The position numbers and the translations under genes are program-made. Positions 11,681-17,410 of a stretch of DNA of 17,410 nucleotides are shown in pieces; position 1 is the first letter of the stretch, and each line of letters starts with the position of its first letter. The notes under the pieces are model-generated. The model ran no database searches. It saw only the letters and a list, made by a program, of their open reading frames with translations, and had not been told where the DNA came from. The DNA is taken from positions 1 through 17,410 of the forward strand of contig JACQRE010000010.1 of NCBI GenBank assembly GCA_016206585.1. Reading direction: 5' to 3'. This DNA comes from Candidatus Omnitrophota bacterium. Lineage in GTDB: Bacteria; Omnitrophota; Gorgyraeia; Aquiviventales; Aquiviventaceae.

Positions 11681-13133
11681 GGAGGGCGCGTTCGTAGACG
11701 TCGGCGTAGGCGCGGGCTGACCGGCCCCACGAGAAGTCCTGCCGCATCCCGGTCTGCATGAGCAGCGTCCAGAGCGGGTGGTCGTTGAACGCCGTGACGG
11801 TCCGCTTGACCGCCTCGAGGAGGGCCCGCGAGGAGTGCTCCTCGAACACGAAGCCGGTCGCGGTCTTCGAGGCCTTGGCCGCGGGCGTCACATCCACGAC
11901 GGTGTCCGCGAGCCCGCCGACCCGGCGGACGATCGGCACCGTCCCGAAACGCATGCTGTACATCTGGTTGAGGCCGCAGGGTTCGAACCGGGACGGCATG
12001 AGGAACGCATCCGCGCCGGCCTCGATCTGGTGGGCGAGCGCGTTGTCGAACGTCAGGTTGACCGCCAGGCGGTCCGGGAATCGCTTCGCGAGCCGCTCCA
12101 GCTGCTGGTGGTAGACTGGATCGCCGGTGCCGAGGATCACGAGCTGGACGGGCAGCTTCATGAGCTCCTCCATCGCTCCCACCAGCAGGTCGATGCCCTT
12201 CTGCTCGGCGAGCCGCTGGATCATGCCGATGAGCAGATCGTGCTGCTCCGGCAGCCGCTGGCTCTGTTGCAGCGCGAGCTTGCACAGCGACTTGCCCGCC
12301 CGCTCCTCCACCGCGTAGCGCGCGGCGAGGTGCGGATCGGTCTGCGGGTTCCACTCCTCCACGTCGATGCCGTTGAGGATCCCCGTGAGATCCTCGCGCC
12401 GGGCGCGCAGCAGCCCGTCGAGCCCGCAGCCGAACTCCGCCGTCTGGATCTCCTGCGCGTAGGTCGGGCTGACCGTCGTGATGCCGCGGGCGCCGATCAA
12501 CCCGCCCTTGAGGCAGTTGACCTGCCCGTAGAACTCCAGCCCATCGATGGCAAAGAGCGGCTCCGGCAGCTGCGTAAGCCCCCACTGCTCCCGTGGAAAC
12601 AATCCCTGATAGGCCAGGTTGTGCACGGTGAACACCGGGGCCATCGAGGCGAAGAAGGGCTCCTGCCCCAGCGGCCCGCGGGCCAGATGCGCGCACGCCA
12701 GCGCAGCCTGCCAGTCATGGCCGTGGACGACCTCGGGCTGCCAGCGCAGGGAGGGCAGCATCCGGAGAGACGCCTGCGCGAAGACGCTGAAGCGCGTCAG
12801 GTTGTCCGGGTAGTCCTTGCCCCGTTCCTGGTAGAGCCCGTCCCGGTCGAAGAGTGCGGCGCTTTCGATGAAATGGACCGTGACCGCGCTCTTGGGCAGC
12901 GTCGCGGTCCAGACACGCGCCTCGATCCGCCGGGGTCCCACGCTGACGATGACCGTGACCCCGGCCTCGCGCAAGCCGAACTTCGCCCGGTCGATCTGCC
13001 GGTAGAGCGGCATGACGATCCGGATGTCATGGCCCAGTGCGGCGAGCGCCTTGGGGAGTGCTCCGGCCACATCGGCGAGCCCGCCGGTCTTCGCGAAGGG
13101 GTCGACCTCCGAGGCGAGGAACAGGATCTTCAT
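11643..13133 (-). CDS. glgA: Glycogen synthase GlgA (GT5)
   Basis: GlgA adds glucose from ADP-glucose (or UDP-glucose in some bacteria) to the growing alpha-1,4-glucan. The 496-residue protein begins MKILFLASEVDPFAKTGGLADVAGALPKAL, with the KTGGLADV motif (K15) that contacts the sugar nucleotide. Later VVHGHDWQAAL, PVFTVHNLAYQG, TTVSPTYAQEI, the GILNGID(V)xxWNP motif, MIQRLAEQKG and the C-terminal PSRFEPCGLNQMYSMRFGTVPIVRRVGGLADTV follow in the order of the family. Length is standard (about 480-500). The start at 13133 is chosen from the family N-terminus; the ATG is formed by the inner edge of palindromic element 2, so no free ribosome site exists. GH57 lies upstream and the kinase overlaps the 3' end. 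No glgC is in view. Confidence 0.95.
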   Translation of the reverse strand: MKILFLASEVDPFAKTGGLADVAGALPKALAALGHDIRIVMPLYRQIDRAKFGLREAGVTVIVSVGPRRIEARVWTATLPKSAVTVHFIESAALFDRDGLYQERGKDYPDNLTRFSVFAQASLRMLPSLRWQPEVVHGHDWQAALACAHLARGPLGQEPFFASMAPVFTVHNLAYQGLFPREQWGLTQLPEPLFAIDGLEFYGQVNCLKGGLIGARGITTVSPTYAQEIQTAEFGCGLDGLLRARREDLTGILNGIDVEEWNPQTDPHLAARYAVEERAGKSLCKLALQQSQRLPEQHDLLIGMIQRLAEQKGIDLLVGAMEELMKLPVQLVILGTGDPVYHQQLERLAKRFPDRLAVNLTFDNALAHQIEAGADAFLMPSRFEPCGLNQMYSMRFGTVPIVRRVGGLADTVVDVTPAAKASKTATGFVFEEHSSRALLEAVKRTVTAFNDHPLWTLLMQTGMRQDFSWGRSARAYADVYERALHDHHRHPQPLAR

Positions 13134-13239
13134 CCCACCACTTGGTTGGCGTCGCCGTAGGCGACGCAGATCGCCGCACCCGCCAGGCCAGACTGAAGGC
13201 GCGGCGACCGGCCTCCGGCCAACAACCAAGTGGTGGGAT
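13132..13239 (-). repeat. Palindromic three-arm element, copy 2, filling the GH57-glgA gap
   Basis: The outer arms 13132-13148 and 13223-13239 pair perfectly over 17 bp (left arm begins ATCCCACCACTTGGTT). Internal helices are A, 13149-13156 with 13160-13167 (identical to copy 1); B, 13169-13177 with 13201-13209 (9 bp, one U-G wobble in the minus-strand RNA); and C, 13210-13213 with 13217-13220. Relative to copy 1, four pairs have changed on both sides while still pairing: outer pairs 6 and 11 and helix-B pairs 8 and 9. The element starts on the last base of the GH57 stop codon and ends inside the glgA ATG, so it is the complete intergenic region. The glgA start is therefore in the 3' arm of the outer stem. 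Confidence 0.88.
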
Positions 13240-14825
13240 CAATCCGCATACACGCGGTAGTCGAGGAATGGGAATGGGCTGTCGGTCTCCTCGAGGCGGG
13301 CCAGGCGGGTGTCATCGATGCGGCGCTGCTGCACGGCATCGTAGAGCGCGTTGAACCGCGCGAGGTGGTCGTGGATGCGCCGGTAGACGTAGGCGGCGTG
13401 CGTCTGCGTCTTGAGGATGAAGGCCCAGTCGGAGGACTGGGCGAGCAGCAGCTCGCGGGCCATCTGGTTCAGCGCGCGGCGCTGCAGCGCGTCCGGCTGC
13501 GCGTGCTCGCGGGCGAGCTGCGTCATCCGCTCGGCCATCTTGTGCAGGTGGCGGTAGAGCCAGTCGTTGGAGCCGTTGAGCCACACGTCGTGGTAGCCGC
13601 CGTGGCCCCAGCTCGACATCGACGGCTCCAGCACCTGGTTCGTGGGGTAGTGTTGGAAGTAGTCCGAGGGCGCGATCAGCGAGAGCGCCGTCTGGTCGGT
13701 GTGGGCCTTGCGGATCAGGAACTCCAGCCAGTCCGGCCCCTCAAACCACCAGTGGCCGAACAGCTCCGCGTCGTAGGGGCTCACCACGATGGGGGCGCGA
13801 TCGATCACGGAGCGGAGGTGCTCGATCTGCTGTGCGCGGTTGAACAGGAAGTTGCCGGCGTGCTGGGCGGCCCGCTCGATCGCGCGGTCGGGATCGTAGG
13901 GCTGCTTGTCGTTGGTCTTGCCGGTGATGCGGTAGTACTTGATCCCCGTGTTGAGGCGCGCGCCGTCCCCGCTGAGGTACGGCCGCACGTACTCGTAGTC
14001 CAGATCGTAGCCGATGTCGCGGTAGAACTCGCGATAGTCGTGGTCGCCCGGGTAGCCCTCCTCGGCGCTCCAGACGCTCTTGGAGGATTCCAGGTCGCGG
14101 CCGAAGGCGGCCACGCCGTTTTCGCAGACCGCCGGGGCGAAAACGCCGTACTTGGGCCGCGGCGAGCCGAGGAGGATGCCGTGCGCATCGGTGAGGAAGT
14201 ACCGCACACCGCACTCCTTGAGGTACTGCTCATGGCCGGGGTGGTAGCCGCACTCGGGCAGCCAGAATCCGGCCGGCCGCTTGCCGAAGGCGTGCTCGAA
14301 CGCCTGGACGCCGACGTGGATCTGCGCGCGGACCGCGCTGGGGGAGAGGTCCATCAGCGGCAGGTAGCCGTGCGTCGCGGCGGAGGCGATGGGTTCGATC
14401 AGGCCGCGGTCGCTGAGCTCCCGGAAGGGCGCGATGAGCGACTGCCGGTAGGTTTCGACGAACTGCTGGCGCGCGGTCTTGAACCGGTGGTGGTAGAGCA
14501 GGGCCAGCCGGTGGAACGGCGGCATCCACCGCGTGCGCTCGATCTCCTTGCCGGAGAGGTCGATCAGCTTCTCGAGGTGCCGGACGTACCGGCCCTGCAA
14601 GACTGGATCGGCCAGCATCGCCAATAGCGGCGGCGTGAACGACATGGTGATCCGGAAGGGGACGCCCTCGTTGGCCAGCCGCTGGAACCGCTCCAGCAGC
14701 GGCAGGTACGTCTCGGTGATCGCCTCAAAGAGCCACCGCTCCTCCAGAAAGTCCGGATGCTCCGGATGCCGGACAAATGGGAGATGCGTATGGAGGACGA
14801 GCGCGACGAAGCCCTGGGGGTTCAT
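13239..14825 (-). CDS. 1,4-alpha-glucan branching enzyme, GH57 family
   Basis: This enzyme makes alpha-1,6 branch points in glycogen by cutting and transferring an alpha-1,4 chain. The 528-residue length matches the TTHA1902/TK1436-type GH57 branching enzymes (about 520-560). The five GH57 regions are recognisable: LHTHLPFVRHPE (12-22), a central MPPFHRLALLYHHRF, the nucleophile in GFWLPECGYHPG (E191), the acid/base region VSPYDAELFGHWWFEGPDW (D352), and SSWGHGGYHDVWLNGSNDWLY (405-424). The remainder is the C-terminal helical domain. GH57 also contains amylopullulanases and 4-alpha-glucanotransferases, but the WLPEC motif and glgA neighbour support branching. The ATG at 14825 overlaps the upstream DUF4912 gene stop as ATGA; a longer frame to 14909 is only the upstream shadow. 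The TGA is adjacent to element 2. Confidence 0.92.
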   Translation of the reverse strand: MNPQGFVALVLHTHLPFVRHPEHPDFLEERWLFEAITETYLPLLERFQRLANEGVPFRITMSFTPPLLAMLADPVLQGRYVRHLEKLIDLSGKEIERTRWMPPFHRLALLYHHRFKTARQQFVETYRQSLIAPFRELSDRGLIEPIASAATHGYLPLMDLSPSAVRAQIHVGVQAFEHAFGKRPAGFWLPECGYHPGHEQYLKECGVRYFLTDAHGILLGSPRPKYGVFAPAVCENGVAAFGRDLESSKSVWSAEEGYPGDHDYREFYRDIGYDLDYEYVRPYLSGDGARLNTGIKYYRITGKTNDKQPYDPDRAIERAAQHAGNFLFNRAQQIEHLRSVIDRAPIVVSPYDAELFGHWWFEGPDWLEFLIRKAHTDQTALSLIAPSDYFQHYPTNQVLEPSMSSWGHGGYHDVWLNGSNDWLYRHLHKMAERMTQLAREHAQPDALQRRALNQMARELLLAQSSDWAFILKTQTHAAYVYRRIHDHLARFNALYDAVQQRRIDDTRLARLEETDSPFPFLDYRVYAD

Positions 14826-16075
14826 CCGTTGTCTCCCGAGGGGCGGGCGTGCGTCCGCGCACGGGGCGTCTCGGTGGAGGCCGCGTCCGCCGACAGCGCT
14901 CCCGACCACGCCAGGGTGACGACCGGGGTCACCGTTTTCGTGTGGCGGCCGTCCGGCGAGGTGATATCGATCGCCACGGTCTGCGTGCCCACCGGCAGCG
15001 TGAGCCGGAGGCTGAAGCTGCCGTCACGCCGCACGGCGACCGGCTGGCCTTGGATCGCCACCGTGGACCGGGGCTCCGTCGCGCCGTGGATCACGAGGTC
15101 GGCGTTGACGCGGCACCAGAATCCGCGCACGATCGAGGGCCGCGTCGTCCCCACCACGCTGAACGAGGACACGCTGCCCGACCACGACGGGCTGGAGCCC
15201 GATCCCAGCCCCGAAAGGCCGAACAGCTTCCAGTAGGCCTCGTCCGTGACCATCCAGTCCTCATCGATCACCTCGGAGGGGGTAGTGCGCGGCGTCGTCA
15301 CGCGATTGGAGCGCGCCAGCAGCAGAAAGCGGCCCGTGTTGGCCAGCAACCCGATGTCGACGATGAACTCCCGGTTCGGGGCATCGGTCTGGATGAACCA
15401 GTTCGTCGCCAGGCCGGAGAGCGCGATGTCGAACGCGCGGTGGACCGGCTCCGCGGGGGAATCCCGGCCGGTCACGTCGTAGACGCGCAGCACGGAGCGC
15501 AACCCGGCGATCTCGTGCGGCAAGAGTCGGCCGCGGGCCGCGCGTTCGGTCTCCGGCTGGATCTCCCAGTAGGCGTAGAGCCACCACGGATCCTTGACCA
15601 TCAGGACGATCCGGTCATCGCCGTAGCCGGACGGAATGGCGTACGGCGTTTCGCCGGCGGACGGTGACGGCGGTTCCTGCGGCGTCCGGCTGTGGTGGGG
15701 GGCCGAAGCGGGCTGGGCTGGCTCCCACGGCGCCGCCGGGGTGGTGGACGCGGACGAAACCGGGAGCGGGCTCGAGGCGGCATCTCCGGCGCGGCGTCCG
15801 GGCTTCCGCACCGGGCTCTTCCCCGCGGCCGCCTTCCGTCTCGCGATGGTGGGGTTCCGGGAGGGCTTGCGGACCACGGAGGCGCGCGGGATTGGCGCGG
15901 CGGGTGCGGCCTGTGCCGTCGCGCCGCCAGCCGGTTTTGACGGCGCCTTCCGGCCCCGGACGACTTTGCGCGTCGCGTCGGCGGCCCCCGCGGTGAGCGA
16001 GGAGACGAGGGCTGCGAGCCGCGCGGCGCGCCGCTTCAGGGGCTTCGACGAGGAGGAGGAACCCTTGCGTGCCAT
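14822..16075 (-). CDS. DUF4912-domain protein with a basic, low-complexity N-terminus
   Basis: A 417-residue protein. Residues 1-100 are rich in Lys, Arg, Ala, Ser and Pro (GSSSSSKPLKRRAARLAA, VRGRKAPSKPAGG) and look disordered; 100-145 are Pro/Ser linker. From about 146 to 285 lies the DUF4912 domain, shown by DDRIVLMVKDPWWLYAYWEI (153-172), EAVHRAFDI-like and FIQTDAPNREFIVDIGLL segments and DEAYWKLFGLSG. A C-terminal beta-type segment (FWCRVNADLVIHGATEPRSTVAI, with RRDGSFSLRLTLPVGTQTVAI) resembles an Ig-like or carbohydrate-binding fold. No signal peptide or membrane segment is seen. The biochemical role is unknown; DUF4912 genes are often next to GH57 and glgA genes, so a glycogen-associated binding or scaffold role is likely but inferred. 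It starts the operon and ends in an ATGA overlap with GH57. Confidence 0.78.
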   Translation of the reverse strand: MARKGSSSSSKPLKRRAARLAALVSSLTAGAADATRKVVRGRKAPSKPAGGATAQAAPAAPIPRASVVRKPSRNPTIARRKAAAGKSPVRKPGRRAGDAASSPLPVSSASTTPAAPWEPAQPASAPHHSRTPQEPPSPSAGETPYAIPSGYGDDRIVLMVKDPWWLYAYWEIQPETERAARGRLLPHEIAGLRSVLRVYDVTGRDSPAEPVHRAFDIALSGLATNWFIQTDAPNREFIVDIGLLANTGRFLLLARSNRVTTPRTTPSEVIDEDWMVTDEAYWKLFGLSGLGSGSSPSWSGSVSSFSVVGTTRPSIVRGFWCRVNADLVIHGATEPRSTVAIQGQPVAVRRDGSFSLRLTLPVGTQTVAIDITSPDGRHTKTVTPVVTLAWSGALSADAASTETPRARTHARPSGDNG

Positions 16076-16124
16076 GCCGGTGTCTGCCTGATCGCCTCAC
16101 GGGATGCGGATGCCACAGCACCCT

Positions 16125-16130
16125 ATTATA
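16125..16130 (-). promoter_or_regulatory. -10 box of the glycogen operon
   Basis: A perfect TATAAT (16130-16125 on the minus strand) lies about 50 bp before the DUF4912 ATG. The predicted start is near 16118, leaving a 42-nt leader with no clear Shine-Dalgarno. No good -35 is seen at 16-18 bp. The 76-bp gap to the exchanger stop codon shows no terminator hairpin, so read-through from upstream is possible. Confidence 0.5.
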
Positions 16131-16151
16131 ACGCACTCCCGAACGGCGATG

Positions 16152-17348
16152 CTACCGCTGTCGGAAGAGTGCGCCCACCGCCCGGCGGGACGCGGGATTG
16201 GCGAGATAGCCGGCGGCGATCACCAAGTACCCCACCGCCAGCCACATGCGAATCTGCGGGGTCGGGAAGACGAACTGCAGGAGAAACAAGCCCAGCAGCA
16301 GCAGCGCCTCCCAGAACCCGAAGCGGAGGTTGGCCAGCAGGACGAGCGCGATGAGCGACTGGGCGGCGGTCAGGAAGATCTCTTCGACCTGGCGGCCGTC
16401 CAGCACCATCGGCTGCAGATGGCCGCCGGAGATGGCGTAGACCATCGGGAGCATCCCCACGAGGAGCGTCCACTGGTTGACCTTCGAGGACACCAGCGTG
16501 CCGAGGCCGGCGGTGGGGTTGCCGCGCAGCGCGAAGATGATCGCCACGATGAACTCCGGCGCCTCGGAAGCCAGCGGGGCCAGCCACTGGATGAGGATGA
16601 ACTCCTCGATGCCCAACCGCCGCGCATTGTGCAGCAGGCCGTCCGCGAATGGCTCTGCGGCGATGAAGATGGCGTAGGCCGGCAGGAGGAACAGCCCCAC
16701 CGTCACCAGCCGCCTCCACGTGCGCGGCAGGAGGGCGATGTGCTCCGGCGGACCGGCCAACCCGGGCTGCTCCATCTCGCCGCGGCTCGCCGCCCGGATG
16801 TAGAAGATGAAGAGCCCGATGAGGCAGAGCGTATCGACGATCGACAGGGTGCGCTTGAGCGGAATGGCGAACGCGTAGAGGGTGGCGATGAGCAGCGTGA
16901 TGAGCTCAAGCCGCTGGGAGGGTTTGACCTCGATCGCGCGGGCTTTCGTCCTCGCCCAGTAGACCAACAGCACCGCCGGCCAGCCGATGCCGATGAGGAG
17001 GCGGTTCGAACCGGTCATGTTGGCGGCGGCGAACGCGGTGTAGACGGGATCCTTCGCGGCTTTCCAGGCGAGGTACATGTCGACCGCGTACTCGGGCAGC
17101 ACCGCGATGAGCGCAAGGAACGCCAGGGCGAGCGCTTGCGCGATCTCCAGCTGGGCAAGCTCCGCGGCCCAGGAGAGCAGCGCGGCTGACCCGAAGATCG
17201 CCAGCCCGGGCAGGAGGGTGCTCCAGACCGGGCCCAGCGTTTCGTGGCCGGCGCCGTGCAGGACGATCCACTGCCCCACCAGGGCCAGCGCGGCGGCCAG
17301 GACCGCGTAATCCCGGAAGAGGGCCAGCCGACCGCTGCGCTGCGTCAT
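16152..17348 (-). CDS. Sodium/calcium exchanger (CaCA) family membrane protein
   Basis: A 398-residue protein with about ten hydrophobic segments in two halves separated by a charged linker near 185-210. The two inverted alpha repeats of the CaCA family are visible. Alpha-1 is IAVLPEYAVDMYLAW then AAANMTGSNRLLIG (P85-E86, N110, GSN 113-115). Alpha-2 is APLASEAPEFIVAIIFALRG then GTLVSSKVNQWTLLVG (P264-E265, N291). The Pro-Glu and Asn positions are the ion-coordinating ones in NCX structures. The usual G-T-S before PE is replaced (AVL and SEA), so the ion specificity (Ca2+, Na+, H+ or another cation) is uncertain. The ATG is at 17348; the TAG at 16152 lies just upstream of the glycogen operon. 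No functional link with its neighbours is evident. Confidence 0.85.
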   Translation of the reverse strand: MTQRSGRLALFRDYAVLAAALALVGQWIVLHGAGHETLGPVWSTLLPGLAIFGSAALLSWAAELAQLEIAQALALAFLALIAVLPEYAVDMYLAWKAAKDPVYTAFAAANMTGSNRLLIGIGWPAVLLVYWARTKARAIEVKPSQRLELITLLIATLYAFAIPLKRTLSIVDTLCLIGLFIFYIRAASRGEMEQPGLAGPPEHIALLPRTWRRLVTVGLFLLPAYAIFIAAEPFADGLLHNARRLGIEEFILIQWLAPLASEAPEFIVAIIFALRGNPTAGLGTLVSSKVNQWTLLVGMLPMVYAISGGHLQPMVLDGRQVEEIFLTAAQSLIALVLLANLRFGFWEALLLLGLFLLQFVFPTPQIRMWLAVGYLVIAAGYLANPASRRAVGALFRQR

Positions 17349-17382
17349 GCGGGCAATGGAGGGGGTGGGCGGGCGCGGGGGG

Positions 17383-17410
17383 TTAGCTGACGACGTCGCC
17401 GACGACCGGC
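17383..17410 (-). CDS. Possible 3' end of an upstream gene (C-terminal residues only)
   Basis: On the minus strand the codons read PVVGDVVS followed by a TAA (TTA at 17383-17385). The frame is open to the window edge, but eight codons cannot identify a protein. If real, it lies 34 bp upstream of the exchanger on the same strand and may share a transcript with it. Confidence 0.3.

Noticed and set aside
13134..13229. Upstream N-terminal extension of glgA through the palindrome
   Set aside because: The frame is open by chance, but the added residues have no match to GlgA, whose proteins begin at MKILFLASE.
11778..14627. Long plus-strand open frames opposite glgA and GH57 (11778-13160 and 13230-14627)
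   Set aside because: Shadows of genes with complete family motifs; no start context or domains.

Overview
The window is GC-rich (roughly two thirds G+C by eye), densely coded bacterial DNA. No ribosomal marker is present, so the taxon stays open. The combination of a GH57 branching enzyme, a DUF4912 protein and GlgA, PilX-like pilins, a bacterial KptA and interspersed palindromic heptamer repeats resembles uncultivated Gram-negative lineages such as Nitrospirota, NC10 or Omnitrophota. That is an impression from memory, not a placement.

Layout. (a) 1-2034, minus strand: the 5' end of an Rrf2-family regulator, preceded by a 112-bp palindromic element that fills its leader, then thiO (glycine oxidase) and kptA (RNA 2'-phosphotransferase), which look co-transcribed from about 2040. 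(b) 2015-2600, plus strand: a ferritin-like di-iron protein with its own promoter and a strong terminator set inside a larger inverted repeat. (c) 7464 down to 2602, minus strand: a TCA-cycle operon, in transcription order small membrane protein, malate dehydrogenase, citrate synthase, sucC, sucD and a NifU-like Fe-S scaffold. Two of its junctions are ATGA overlaps, and a 42-bp AACGTTT inverted repeat separates sucC from sucD. (d) 7503-10736, plus strand: two tandem 425-residue PilX-like proteins with near-identical 5' leaders, then a small secreted OB-fold-like protein whose promoter predicts a leaderless mRNA. (e) 16130 down to 10733, minus strand: a glycogen operon of DUF4912 protein, GH57 branching enzyme, GlgA and a PfkB-family sugar-phosphate kinase. 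A second copy of the palindromic element fills the whole GH57-glgA gap. (f) 17410 down to 16152, minus strand: a cation/Ca2+ exchanger family protein and the last codons of another possible gene.

How it works together. Block (c) supplies oxaloacetate to succinate chemistry of the TCA cycle. Block (e) builds and branches alpha-glucan and links it to sugar-phosphate metabolism. Block (d) is a cell-surface or pilus module.

The most unusual feature is the paired element at 145-256 and 13132-13239. Each copy folds into a closed three-arm structure with a 17-bp outer stem. The copies differ at four base pairs where both partners have changed so that pairing is kept, and both end exactly on the ATG of the following gene, so the outer stem would cover the start codon. 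This fits either a structured translational control element or a palindromic mobile element that is kept folded.
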